NCBI GenBank assembly: GCA_021789605.1
Contig: JAJYJI010000006.1
Coordinates: 25,680-77,555, forward strand
DNA from: a bacterium
GTDB lineage: Bacteria; SZUA-79; Acidulodesulfobacterales; Acidulodesulfobacteraceae
DNA length: 51,876 bases
Direction of reading: 5' to 3'
This document shows positions 7,195-16,167 of the stretch, in pieces. A program made the position numbers and the translations under genes. Within the stretch, counting starts at the first letter, position 1. Every line of letters begins with the position of its first letter. The notes under the pieces are model-generated. The model made no database searches and was not told the DNA's origin. It saw nothing but the letters and a program-made list of their open reading frames with translations.

Positions 7195-8742
7195 TTAATT
7201 TTTGCCGTGCCTTTTATTTTTTATGAAAAAAGCCACCGCCGCCCCGACGAGCGTTATATAGCCTAGTACGGCAAAAGAATCTCCGAATGAAGCGGTAGCG
7301 GCAAACATTTGGACTATTTCGTCAAAAAAACCTAACGAATGGCTTGGAAAAACGGTTCCCTGTCTTAAGTATGAGGGCGCCCTGCTTGCAAGTTCCCCGT
7401 TTATAAAATTTATTACGTTACGGTATGTATAAAAATTATATTTAATGCCTCCGGCATACTGGTTTAAATGATAAACCTGCCTTACCGCAAGCTCGTTGCC
7501 AATAAAAGCTATTCCGAACGATGCCCCGACCTGAAGCGATACCGGAATCAAACCGGAAGCCTCCGGCAGCAGGTCCGTTTTTACCGAGTTTAAAGCCGCG
7601 CTCATTACCGGGGCGTTCAACAGTCCGATGCCTACCCCCCTTATAAGCTGATTGATTACTACGTCGTAAACGCTTGTATTAAGGGAAAGGTCGTCGAACA
7701 TAAACATGGAAGCCGCCACTATCAATAATCCTATGAAAAGAGGATACTTGGGGCCGATTCTATCTGATATTTTTCCGGAAAACGGAGAAACGAAAGCGAC
7801 CGCTACCGCCGTAGGAGCCATTAAAATTCCGGCATTCATCGCATTGTAATTTAATACGTTTTCTATAAAAAGGGGTAGCAGGAACATGGCTCCGAACAGT
7901 CCGACCGCCCTTATCATATTAACTATAAAAGCTATAACGAAATTGTAATTTTTAAATATATTCAGATTTAACAGGGGCGTTTCTACGAACAGTTCGTTTA
8001 TAATAAAAAAAACAAACGAAAAACCGCTGACTACTTCCGACTGTATTATAATCGGAGCTCTCCATCCGAAAGTCTGCCCTTCGTTTAACGCGTACAATAA
8101 AGAGCCCATTGCGACCGACATAAATAAAAAACCGAGAATATCGAATTTTTTTAAATATTTATTTACCGGAATATCATGCGGCAAAATCGCAAACGAACCC
8201 AGTATAGAAATGATTCCTATGGGAACGTTCACGTAAAAAATCCACCTCCAATCCACGTAATCTACGAGGTATCCTCCGAGCGTCGGTCCGACGGCGGGAG
8301 CGACCATAGCGCCTATCGACCATATGCCCATTGCTTCGCCTCTTTCGTCCGGAGGAAAAACCTCGGCAAGAAGCGTTAAACCGGTAGGCGTTAGTCCGGC
8401 GCCCCCTATCGCCTGCAATATGCGGAATATGACAAGGTAGGTAAAAGTCGGGGCTAATCCGCACAGAGCCGAAGCAACTACGAAAATCAGTATGGAAGCG
8501 ATAAACGGATATCTTATGCCGAATTTTCTCCTGAAATATGCCATGGGGAGTATAACTATCGAGTACGCGATAGTATAGGCTATCATTACCCATTCGACGT
8601 CCGTAACGTTTATGCCGAAATGCGACATCATTTTCGGAAGCCCCACGGTTACTATATTGACGTCCAAGATTGCCATAAAAGACGATACGACGACAAGGGC
8701 GAGAACTATCCATTTGTAATTTTTATGGGTTTTTTCGACCAT
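7195..8742 (-). CDS. DHA2-family (EmrB/QacA-like) multidrug exporter
   Basis: A 515-residue major facilitator with about 14 predicted helices. It begins with the DHA2 signature LDVNIVTVGLPKM in helix 1 and has GAMVAPAVGPTLGGYLVD (motif C, antiporter type) and DWRWIFYVNVP in helices 5-6. Such proteins export drugs or other hydrophobic compounds driven by protons. In Gram-negatives EmrB works with an HlyD-type adaptor and an outer-membrane TolC channel, but neither is encoded next to it here. It follows a TetR regulator by 13 bp and is most likely controlled by it. The substrate is unknown. Confidence 0.92.
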   Translation of the reverse strand: MVEKTHKNYKWIVLALVVVSSFMAILDVNIVTVGLPKMMSHFGINVTDVEWVMIAYTIAYSIVILPMAYFRRKFGIRYPFIASILIFVVASALCGLAPTFTYLVIFRILQAIGGAGLTPTGLTLLAEVFPPDERGEAMGIWSIGAMVAPAVGPTLGGYLVDYVDWRWIFYVNVPIGIISILGSFAILPHDIPVNKYLKKFDILGFLFMSVAMGSLLYALNEGQTFGWRAPIIIQSEVVSGFSFVFFIINELFVETPLLNLNIFKNYNFVIAFIVNMIRAVGLFGAMFLLPLFIENVLNYNAMNAGILMAPTAVAVAFVSPFSGKISDRIGPKYPLFIGLLIVAASMFMFDDLSLNTSVYDVVINQLIRGVGIGLLNAPVMSAALNSVKTDLLPEASGLIPVSLQVGASFGIAFIGNELAVRQVYHLNQYAGGIKYNFYTYRNVINFINGELASRAPSYLRQGTVFPSHSLGFFDEIVQMFAATASFGDSFAVLGYITLVGAAVAFFIKNKRHGKN

Positions 8743-8755
8743 TTTTCCGATTAAA

Positions 8756-9376
8756 TTATTTTACGGCAATCCCGTGAAGAAACAGGCTTAATATTTCTTG
8801 GGTATCTTTTTCTATTGTTTCAGCGGTCGTTTCAAGCCTGTCGTTCATAAAATTGTATATGGCGCTGGTCTTAATCATAGAGACAAGCATATATCCGGCT
8901 TTGGAAACGTCTAAATCCTTTCTGAATTCTTTAGATTCTATGCCCGATTTTATTACTTCGGCTATAAAATCGGTATATCTCTTTCTTCTGAGGTTAAACG
9001 ATTCCTTGGATTTTTTTTTTAAAAAAACTACGTTTACCTCGTCTAAAAAAATAGTTTTAAAAAAATATCTGTTTTCGTAAATATGTTTGATATTTTCGCC
9101 GATAAGCATTTTTAATTTATTAATGCCGCTTTCTTCTTTCCCGACGGCATCCTTTATTTTTTCGAACATTTTTTCGAAACCCGAGGACAGAACCTTTTCC
9201 ATAAGTTCGTTTTTATCTTTAAAATAAAGATAGACCGTCCCCTTTGCTATTCCGGCTTTATGCGCGACTTTATCCATAGTCAGGGCGGAGAACCCTATAT
9301 CCTCGATTAACTTTCTGGACGAGGACAATATCAGTTCGTATTTATCGTATTTATCTAAAATATTATTTTCCGCCAT
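8756..9376 (-). CDS. TetR/AcrR-family transcriptional repressor
   Basis: A 206-residue regulator with an N-terminal helix-turn-helix at about residues 20-60 (GFSALTMDKVAHKAGIAKG, then VYLYFKDKNELM), the standard TetR_N pattern. The helical C-terminal ligand domain is not diagnostic for a ligand. It lies upstream of and in the same direction as the DHA2 exporter (13-bp gap). A perfect palindrome stands 15 bp before its start codon, so autoregulation and control of the exporter are likely. Confidence 0.92.
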   Translation of the reverse strand: MAENNILDKYDKYELILSSSRKLIEDIGFSALTMDKVAHKAGIAKGTVYLYFKDKNELMEKVLSSGFEKMFEKIKDAVGKEESGINKLKMLIGENIKHIYENRYFFKTIFLDEVNVVFLKKKSKESFNLRRKRYTDFIAEVIKSGIESKEFRKDLDVSKAGYMLVSMIKTSAIYNFMNDRLETTAETIEKDTQEILSLFLHGIAVK

Positions 9377-9390
9377 ATATAAACATTATA

Positions 9391-9406
9391 ATGACTTTAA
9401 AGTCAT
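9391..9406. promoter_or_regulatory. Perfect 16-bp palindrome, probable TetR operator
   Basis: ATGACTTTAAAGTCAT is an exact inverted repeat (8+8) located 15 bp upstream of the tetR-type gene start. Spacing and symmetry are as expected for a homodimeric TetR-family repressor acting on its own promoter. Assignment is by position and symmetry; binding has not been shown. Confidence 0.65.
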
Positions 9407-9436
9407 AATTCAATAAAAAAATATTTAATCCTAATT

Positions 9437-9985
9437 CTAATTCTGGCAAAATTGCATTAGCGGCTGCCTTAACTTTTTAATTAAAAAAGATAAAGCCAGA
9501 ATGGTTATTATAATATATACGGCGGAAAAAATAAAGTGAACCGCTTCGCCGTTTTCCAAATTTGACCCGTAAATCAATAAATTGGCAAAAACTAGAACAG
9601 GAAACGACCACATTAAAATCCAGCCTTCCGCAAAATGAAAGCAGTGGGCCTCCTTCCCGTACAGGCCCGAAAGTCCTGCAAGAACAAGTCCTGCGGAAAC
9701 TATTAAAACCTCGGCGTTTTTAAAAAATAAAACATACGCCGTTCCGGCGATAATCCCAGAAATTACACACGACAGTATAAATATTTTTATCTCTTTCTTC
9801 CATACAAGAAGAAATGAAGACGAAATAAGCGACCCGGCGTAAAAAACCGGCATCCCCGCCCAAAAGCCCTGCGCGTACGAAAAAACATAGGAATATACGA
9901 ACAGTGCTATGCCCGCAAAGCCGATTATGTAGCCCGCTCTGTATATAACGTCGTAAGATTTGGGATAATAAATTTCTCCGTCCAT
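9437..9985 (-). CDS. DUF2301-like integral membrane protein
   Basis: A 182-residue protein made almost entirely of about six hydrophobic helices. The start VIYRAGYIIGFAGIALFVY and the central YGKEAHCFHFAEGW resemble the DUF2301 family, which has a conserved YRAG start and a KEA-CF motif; this match is from memory. The family's function is unknown. It follows the M16 peptidase gene by 12 bp on the same strand and is probably co-transcribed with it. The conserved Cys-His pair in the central motif is the only polar cluster that could be functional. Confidence 0.6.
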   Translation of the reverse strand: MDGEIYYPKSYDVIYRAGYIIGFAGIALFVYSYVFSYAQGFWAGMPVFYAGSLISSSFLLVWKKEIKIFILSCVISGIIAGTAYVLFFKNAEVLIVSAGLVLAGLSGLYGKEAHCFHFAEGWILMWSFPVLVFANLLIYGSNLENGEAVHFIFSAVYIIITILALSFLIKKLRQPLMQFCQN

Positions 9986-9997
9986 ATAATTTTATGT

Positions 9998-11239
9998 TTA
10001 CGATATTTTTCCGAGAACGGAAATATTCCTGCCAGACTTATTTGAGAATAGCCTTTCCGCGATTCTCTTAACCGACGCTCCGTCCACTTTATCTATCTTT
10101 TTCAAAACCTGAGATTTTGGGATATACTTATTCTCGTAAATTTCGTTTACCGCATTACGGTTCATTATCTGGCTCGTCGATTCCATACCCAGAAGAAAAC
10201 CGTCGTAAATATGTTTTTTTGCATTCAGTATTTCGCCGTCGTAAGTATTGCTGTCGACTATTCCGTTTATTATATCGAAAATAAGCTTTTTGGAAAGTTT
10301 GAATTTTTTGGGGGAAACGCCCGCGTATATATAAAAATAGCCGTCAAATTTATGGAAAACCGCATTGGAATAAATGGAATATGCAAGTCCTTTATTTTCG
10401 CGCACCTCCTGAAACAGCTTAGAACTGACCGAACCGCCAAGAATAGTGTTTAAAACTTCCGCTGAAAAAAAATCGGGGTCGGACCTGTTAATGCCTTCGA
10501 GTCCTATAAGAAAATGGGTCTGCTCCAAATCTTTTTCATGGAAAAAATCTCCGTAAATTTTACCCGTTTCAAATTTTTTTTGCTCCGTCTTGCTATCGAA
10601 TTTAGAGCCTATTTTATCCATATGACTGTTAATGGAATCGGCCATTTTATCATGCTCGAAATTTCCGGCGACCGAAATGACTATATTTTGAGGATTATAA
10701 TGCGAATAATAATAATCCATGATTTTTTTTCTGCTAAAATCTTTTATCGTGTCTTCCGTTCCCAGAATAGGAAAAGCGTACGGCGAATTACCGTAGAAGT
10801 TTTTATGAAAAAGCTCCATGGAATAATCGGAGGGGTCGTCCTCGACTCCGGATATTTCCTGAAGGACTACGCTTTTTTCTTTTTCTATTTCGTCTTCCGG
10901 AAACAGGGAATTGAACATAAGGTCTATTAAAAGAGAAACGGCGTTGTCGTAATTTTTATATAAAACTTTAGTGTACAGGCAGGTCAGCTCCGTACCCGTA
11001 AATGCGTTCAGCGCGCCGCCCATAAGGTCTATTTCCCTGTTTATATCCTTATACGTCCTGTTCTTGGTTCCTTTAAAAAGCAGATGCTCTATAAAATGGG
11101 ATATTCCGTTTAATCCCGCCGGTTCGCAAACCGAACCCGTTTTAACCCATAATCCTATGCTTACGGAATTAAAATAAGATTTTTTTTCCGTTATTAAAGT
11201 AATACCTGATTTTAAAACCTCTTTCTTAAAATTTCCCAT
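9998..11239 (-). CDS. M16-family zinc peptidase (processing-protease type)
   Basis: A 413-residue, two-lobed pitrilysin-family peptidase. The inverted zinc motif HFIEH is complete (His48, Glu51, His52), and the third ligand is expected in the EKSVVLQEISG region near residues 118-130. The C-terminal lobe includes GGSVSSKLFQEVRENKGLAYS, the conserved R...Y segment of substrate-binding subunits. One subunit with an intact motif usually acts as a homodimer. It lies 29 bp after pnp, as is common for the YmxG/PqqL-like genes. The substrate cannot be inferred. Confidence 0.93.
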   Translation of the reverse strand: MGNFKKEVLKSGITLITEKKSYFNSVSIGLWVKTGSVCEPAGLNGISHFIEHLLFKGTKNRTYKDINREIDLMGGALNAFTGTELTCLYTKVLYKNYDNAVSLLIDLMFNSLFPEDEIEKEKSVVLQEISGVEDDPSDYSMELFHKNFYGNSPYAFPILGTEDTIKDFSRKKIMDYYYSHYNPQNIVISVAGNFEHDKMADSINSHMDKIGSKFDSKTEQKKFETGKIYGDFFHEKDLEQTHFLIGLEGINRSDPDFFSAEVLNTILGGSVSSKLFQEVRENKGLAYSIYSNAVFHKFDGYFYIYAGVSPKKFKLSKKLIFDIINGIVDSNTYDGEILNAKKHIYDGFLLGMESTSQIMNRNAVNEIYENKYIPKSQVLKKIDKVDGASVKRIAERLFSNKSGRNISVLGKIS

Positions 11240-11268
11240 ATATATTTATATTCTATTTCCTGTGTTAT

Positions 11269-13338
11269 TTATAAAGTTTCTTTTCGGGAAAGTTTTATCT
11301 TTCCAGCTTTATCTATATCTATAACTTTGACTTTTACTTCGTCTCCTTCTTTTAAAACGTCCGATACCTTTTCGACCCTTTTGACGTCTATCTGGGATAT
11401 GTGGACAAGTCCGTCGGTTCCCGGAAATATTTCTACGAAAGCGCCGAAATCCATAATTTTTCTTACCTTGCCGAAATAAATTTTGCCTATCTCCGCCTCC
11501 TGCGTTATATCGTTTATCATGGCCACCGCAAGTTTCAAGGATTCGCCGTTCGACGACGAAATGGTAACCTTTCCCGCATCGTCTATATCCACCTTTGCCC
11601 CTGTTTTTTCTACTATGCCCTTTATAACCTTTCCGCCTGAACCGATAACCTCTCTGACTTTTTCTGGTTTAACGTTGATAGTGATAATTCTCGGAGCGTT
11701 TTTTGCCATTTCCTTTCTGGGCTCTTTTATCGATTGAAGCATAATGTCAAGTATATGCAGACGGCCCTCTTTCGCCTGCGAAAGGGCGTTTCTTAAAATT
11801 TCCTTGGTTACGCCGGAAATCTTAATATCCATCTGCAACGCCGTTACGCCCTTTAAAGTACCGGCAACTTTGAAATCCATGTCTCCGAGATGGTCTTCGT
11901 CTCCCAGAATATCCGAAAGTATTGCAACCTTGTCTCCTTCTTTTATAAGACCCATGGCAATTCCCGCAACGGGGGCTTTTATGGGAACGCCGGCGTCCAT
12001 CATGGACAAAGTGGCCCCGCAGATAGTCGCCTGCGAAGAAGAACCGTTGGATTCAAGTATCTCCGAAACAATCCTTATAGTATAAGGAAATTTATCGGGC
12101 TGCGGAATAACATATCTGAGCGCTTTTTCGCCAAGAGAGCCGTGGCCGATTTCTCTTCTGCCGGGAGACCTTAAAGGAGAAACTTCTCCGACCGAAAAAG
12201 GAGGAAAATTGTAATGGAGCATAAACCTTTTTGTAGATTCTTTTTCGGGCGCGTCGATAATCTGTTCGTCAAATTTTGTGCCTAGCGTAACGGCGACAAG
12301 AGCCTGCGTCTCCCCGCGGGTGAAAACCGCGCTGCCGTGCGCCATGGGAAGCTCCCCTACCGAACAGGCAATTGGCCTTATATCCCTTAAACCTCTTCCG
12401 TCTATTCTTTTGCCCGCATTTATAATTTTGCTTCTCAAGAGGTCTTTCTGAATGGATTCCATTATTCCGGCGATTGTTCCTTCCTGTCCGGGATAGGATT
12501 CTTTAAGTAGTTCGATAACCTTGGAATTTAAGCTCTCGACTTTTTCGTTTCTTTCTAATTTTGCCGATATTTCTAAAGCTTTAGACAAATCTTCGCGGGC
12601 GATTTCATCGACTCTTTCGCGCAATCCTTCGGGTATTTTAACATCCTCCGGCGCCAATTTGTTAACGGTCATTTCCGACAGCATCTTATTTTGGAAATCG
12701 ACTAATTCTATTATCTTGCCGTGGCCAAATTCTATGGCAGAAAGAAGCTCTTCCTCGTCCAATTCGTCGAAACTGCCTTCCACCATCGTTATTTCGTCTT
12801 TTGAACCCGCGACTATGAGAAACATGTCGCTGGATTCAAGCTCTTTGTAAGACGGGTTGGCAATAAAGCCGCCGTTAACCCTCGCAATCCTCACGCCTGC
12901 GGTAGGTCCGCCGAACGGAACTTCGGAAGCCATTAAAGAAAAAGAAACGCCGAGCATGGCGGCCATATCGGGGTCGTTTTCGTTATCCATAGAAACGGCA
13001 GTGGCAATTATCTGCGTATCGAAAAAATAATTATCGGGAAAGAGCGGCCTTATGGGCCTGTCTAAAAACCTTGAAGTCAGGACTTCTTTTTCCGTCGGCC
13101 TTGCTTCTCTTTTGAAAAAGCCCCCCGGTATTTTCCCCGCGGCATAATATTTTTCGACATAGTTTACCGTCAGAGGCAAAAAGTCGGTTCCTTCCTTTAC
13201 GTTTTTATTCAAACATGCGGTAACAAGAACTTTTGTATCTCCGATAGTGACTAAAGCGCTGCCGGATGCCTGCTTTGCAAGCCTTCCCGTTTCGATAGTT
13301 ATTTTTTTACCGTCCAGTATTAACGTATTGCTTACCAT
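11269..13338 (-). CDS. pnp: Polyribonucleotide nucleotidyltransferase (PNPase)
   Basis: A 689-residue phosphorolytic 3'-5' exoribonuclease. Two RNase PH domains flank a helical linker. The second has FPPFSVGEVSPLRSPGRREIGHG and the DILGDEDHLGDMDFK metal/catalytic segment. KH (IGSGGKVIKGI) and S1 (GKVRKIMDFGAFVEIFPGTDGLVHISQ) domains complete the C-terminus. Length and order are normal for the family. It lies 169 bp after rpsO on the same strand, the usual rpsO-pnp pair. Confidence 0.98.
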   Translation of the reverse strand: MVSNTLILDGKKITIETGRLAKQASGSALVTIGDTKVLVTACLNKNVKEGTDFLPLTVNYVEKYYAAGKIPGGFFKREARPTEKEVLTSRFLDRPIRPLFPDNYFFDTQIIATAVSMDNENDPDMAAMLGVSFSLMASEVPFGGPTAGVRIARVNGGFIANPSYKELESSDMFLIVAGSKDEITMVEGSFDELDEEELLSAIEFGHGKIIELVDFQNKMLSEMTVNKLAPEDVKIPEGLRERVDEIAREDLSKALEISAKLERNEKVESLNSKVIELLKESYPGQEGTIAGIMESIQKDLLRSKIINAGKRIDGRGLRDIRPIACSVGELPMAHGSAVFTRGETQALVAVTLGTKFDEQIIDAPEKESTKRFMLHYNFPPFSVGEVSPLRSPGRREIGHGSLGEKALRYVIPQPDKFPYTIRIVSEILESNGSSSQATICGATLSMMDAGVPIKAPVAGIAMGLIKEGDKVAILSDILGDEDHLGDMDFKVAGTLKGVTALQMDIKISGVTKEILRNALSQAKEGRLHILDIMLQSIKEPRKEMAKNAPRIITINVKPEKVREVIGSGGKVIKGIVEKTGAKVDIDDAGKVTISSSNGESLKLAVAMINDITQEAEIGKIYFGKVRKIMDFGAFVEIFPGTDGLVHISQIDVKRVEKVSDVLKEGDEVKVKVIDIDKAGKIKLSRKETL

Positions 13339-13507
13339 CTCGTCTCCTATGTAAGATTTAATATGTTCATATTTATATATCGATTATTAATATATTTAAT
13401 ATAGCGGCATTAAATCTAATAAATTACTTTTATTTTATTGTTATTTAAATTATTCGTTTAATTTGTAAATTTTCTTTTAAAAATTAAATTATTTCGATTT
13501 CGGAACT

Positions 13508-13777
13508 TTACTTGCGAAGGTCCAGCGCTTCTATCAGCGTTTTATATCTTGCTTCGTCCTTGCCTTTTAAATAATCCAGCAGATGCCTTCTTCTGGCGAC
13601 CATTTTTAAGAGTCCCCTTCTTGAATGATGGTCTTTGGCAAACTTTTTAAAATGTTCCGATAATAAATTGATACGGTAGGTAAGCAGCGAAACCTGCACC
13701 TCAACAGAACCGGAATCGCTTTCGTGAGTCTTGAACTTCTGGATAATCGCATTTTTTTCTTCTTTTGAAATCGGCAT
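13508..13777 (-). CDS. rpsO: 30S ribosomal protein S15 (uS15)
   Basis: An 89-residue protein of standard length. The conserved [10 protein letters not shown] segment and [22 protein letters not shown] are unmistakable S15 features that contact 16S rRNA in the central domain. It lies 42 bp after truB and 169 bp before pnp. A good ribosome-binding site (AAGGGGG on the minus strand) stands upstream of the ATG. Confidence 0.98.
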   Translation of the reverse strand: MPISKEEKNAIIQKFKTHESDSGSVEVQVSLLTYRINLLSEHFKKFAKDHHSRRGLLKMVARRRHLLDYLKGKDEARYKTLIEALDLRK

Positions 13778-13819
13778 TTAGTTAACCCCCTTAAGGATAT
13801 ATTATAGTTATTATGTTAT

Positions 13820-14566
13820 TTACGCTATCTTTGCCTTCGCGACGTTATGGCCATTAACGCCGTCTGCCGGCCTTAAATTTTCTATTATGAAATCAGCCCC
13901 TTTTTCTAATGATTCGATAGGCAACGCTTCCGAAATGTCGAATCCGCCGGCGCTTGTCCTCTTAAGGCCGCACAGATGGGCGGGAATATCGAATTTATCC
14001 ATTATGTCCTGCGCAATCGCCCTTACGTAAGTTCCTTTTGAAACCGTGCATTTAAAGTCGATATACGGGTTGAGATAAGATTTTATCTCAAAATCGTAAA
14101 TCTTGACGACGGACGTTGGGTTATCCAATACCACGCTTTCATTTTTCCTCGCATATTTATATAAAGGCACTCCTTTGTGCTTTCTGGCGCTGAAAGCGGG
14201 TATTTTTTGGACGAATTCCCCTTTGAGCCCGCTCAAATATCCGGCTATGTTTTTTATTTCCGCATCGGAAACGCTTTTTTCGCCGTTCCTGGCGCCTGAA
14301 ACGTCCAGCGTATCCGTGCTTATGCCTATCCTGAAAGTTCCTTCGTAAGATTTTGGGATATTTATAAGGCTGTCCTGAAGCTTGGTCGCTTTATTTAAAA
14401 GAACCGGCAGTACGCCCGTCGCAAACGGGTCTAAAGTTCCGGCGTGTCCGACTTTGGAACAGTTAAGCTCTTTTTTTATTAAGGAATCCACTTTAAACGA
14501 CGTTAAGCCTTCAGGCTTGTCTATGACGAGAATCCCGCTTATTCCGTTATTTTTATACGTTTTCAT
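13820..14566 (-). CDS. truB: tRNA pseudouridine(55) synthase TruB
   Basis: A 248-residue enzyme that isomerises U55 in the T loop of tRNAs. GILVIDKPEGLTSF and VGHAGTLDPFATGVLP contain the catalytic Asp (Asp46) and the family signature. It is shorter than E. coli TruB at the C-terminus, where the PUA-like domain is reduced, as in many bacterial homologues. It lies 19 bp downstream of nrnA in the translation-factor cluster. Confidence 0.96.
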   Translation of the reverse strand: MKTYKNNGISGILVIDKPEGLTSFKVDSLIKKELNCSKVGHAGTLDPFATGVLPVLLNKATKLQDSLINIPKSYEGTFRIGISTDTLDVSGARNGEKSVSDAEIKNIAGYLSGLKGEFVQKIPAFSARKHKGVPLYKYARKNESVVLDNPTSVVKIYDFEIKSYLNPYIDFKCTVSKGTYVRAIAQDIMDKFDIPAHLCGLKRTSAGGFDISEALPIESLEKGADFIIENLRPADGVNGHNVAKAKIA

Positions 14567-14585
14567 AATTTATATATAATTTATA

Positions 14586-15710
14586 TTATATAACTTCGCC
14601 GCAATATTTATATACTTCCTTCTTGATTTCGCTTAAATCGCCGCTTACTTTGCATCCCGCGGCAAATTTATGTCCGCCCCCTCCAAATTTTTCGGCGACG
14701 TAGGCGACGTTTGCGTAGCTTTTAGACCTGAAATTCAACCTGTACTGCCCAGGTCCGGTTTCCCTGAAAAATATGGCTATTTCTACTCCCTGAATCGACC
14801 TCGGATAATTTACGAAATTCTCGTACAAGCCGTTAATTCTGTTTCCGCCTCCGTCTTTCAGGACGTCTTCTATCATTTTTTTGGTTCCGGTCATAGAAGC
14901 GACTTTCCCGCTTAAGGCAAATTCCAGGGTTGAAAGGCTTTTCCCGAGCAAAAAATACATCTCGGCGGGTTTTGTTTCAAAAATTTCGGTGGCGATTTTA
15001 GACGGGTCCAGGTCGTATTCGTTCAAAACGGAGCATATATAAAAAGACCTTTTATTGGACGAAGAATAATGAAAGGAACCCGTGTCGGTCAAAATAGAGG
15101 TGTATAAAGATAACGCTATATCGCCGGTTATAAAAGACAATATATTTTTTCTTTCGTCAGGGTCGCACGGAAGGGGTTCGCTGAATTTGTCTCCTAAGAA
15201 ATTATCGTACGGAGAATAAGAGGCTTTGCAGGCGGAAGCGCCGTATGCCAGAAAAAGATAAAAAAGGACCTCTCCGGTAGAACTTGCGTCGGGAAGCACT
15301 AAATTTAAATGTCCGAAACCGGTATTGGTAAAATGATGGTCTATGTTGATTATTTTGTTTATATCGGAAAGCTGTTCGTATTTAGAGCCGATGCGAGAAA
15401 ATTCTCCGCAATCGACGACGATAAGCAGGTCTATGGATTCATTGGGAAATTCGTTTAAAAATTTTTCCGACCCCGGTAAAAATTTTATGTTGTTTGGAAT
15501 CTGGTCTTTATCGTAAAGATAGACTTCTTTGTTTAACGCAGTCAGAAAAAGGCCCATGGCTATGGCCGAACTTATAGCGTCCCCTTCCGGATTTTCGTGC
15601 GTTGCTATCAGTACCTTTTTAGACGTTTCTATCGTCCGGAAAATAGCGGCCGAGGCTTCGTTAAGCGTTTTTAGCTCCTGCTCCGAATATTGTTTTTTTA
15701 CCGATGCCAT
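14586..15710 (-). CDS. nrnA: DHH/DHHA1 phosphoesterase, NrnA-like (nano-RNase / pAp phosphatase)
   Basis: A 374-residue member of the DHH superfamily. The N-terminal domain has ENPEGDAISSAIAMG, VVDCGEFSRIG and the NIDHHFTNTGFG signature. The C-terminal DHHA1 domain ends in KFGGGGHKFAAGC. Characterised relatives degrade 2-5-nt RNAs and dephosphorylate 3'-phosphoadenosine 5'-phosphate. It sits between rbfA and truB, the common genomic place of nrnA. At 374 residues it is longer than typical (about 320), with extra sequence near residues 165-195 (containing SPYDNFLGDKFSEPLPCD). The two reported activities cannot be separated from sequence alone. Confidence 0.9.
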   Translation of the reverse strand: MASVKKQYSEQELKTLNEASAAIFRTIETSKKVLIATHENPEGDAISSAIAMGLFLTALNKEVYLYDKDQIPNNIKFLPGSEKFLNEFPNESIDLLIVVDCGEFSRIGSKYEQLSDINKIINIDHHFTNTGFGHLNLVLPDASSTGEVLFYLFLAYGASACKASYSPYDNFLGDKFSEPLPCDPDERKNILSFITGDIALSLYTSILTDTGSFHYSSSNKRSFYICSVLNEYDLDPSKIATEIFETKPAEMYFLLGKSLSTLEFALSGKVASMTGTKKMIEDVLKDGGGNRINGLYENFVNYPRSIQGVEIAIFFRETGPGQYRLNFRSKSYANVAYVAEKFGGGGHKFAAGCKVSGDLSEIKKEVYKYCGEVI

Positions 15711-15760
15711 AAGGTTTTGGTTGTTTTTAGTTTAATTTGTTTTATATTAGTTTAGTTTAG

Positions 15761-16141
15761 TTAATTATTGTCGTTTGAATCCGTTGATTTTACATTCGTT
15801 AATTCAGAATTGTGCCGGTTTATAATTTCGTTGATATCCGAAACTTTTTGCAGTCCGCCGTAGTACTCGAACCTTATTTCCGGCACCACTCTTAACAGCA
15901 CTTTGGAAAAAACATTTTTTTTAATAAAATTTTTTGAACTCTCGAATCCTCTTAATGCCTTTTTTATTTCCTTTTCGGAGCCCAATACGCTGAAAAATAT
16001 CTTGCAGAACTTTAAGTCTTTCGAAATTTCGGCGTTTATAATTGTAACGTTCTTCAGCCTGTTATCGTTCGCTTCAAATTCTAAGCAAAGGGAAACTTCT
16101 CTTGCTATCAATTCCGCTACTCTTTTATTTCTCTCTATCAA
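15761..16141 (-). CDS. rbfA: Ribosome-binding factor A
   Basis: A 126-residue KH-like protein that helps mature the 30S subunit and its 16S rRNA 5' region. Recognisable parts are RVAELIAREVSLCLEFE at the N-terminus, the VTIINAEISKDLKFCKIFFSVLG strand pair, and a central LLRVVPEIRFEYYGG. It lies 26 bp after infB and 50 bp before nrnA, in the standard nusA-infB-rbfA-nrnA-truB order. The C-terminal tail is Asn/Asp/Ser-rich. Confidence 0.94.
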   Translation of the reverse strand: MIERNKRVAELIAREVSLCLEFEANDNRLKNVTIINAEISKDLKFCKIFFSVLGSEKEIKKALRGFESSKNFIKKNVFSKVLLRVVPEIRFEYYGGLQKVSDINEIINRHNSELTNVKSTDSNDNN

Positions 16142-16167
16142 ACCGTTAATTTTCCCTCTTTAATATG

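Noticed and set aside
11483-12174. Several plus-strand open frames opposite pnp.
   Set aside because: These are shadow frames of a highly conserved gene on the other strand with no independent features.
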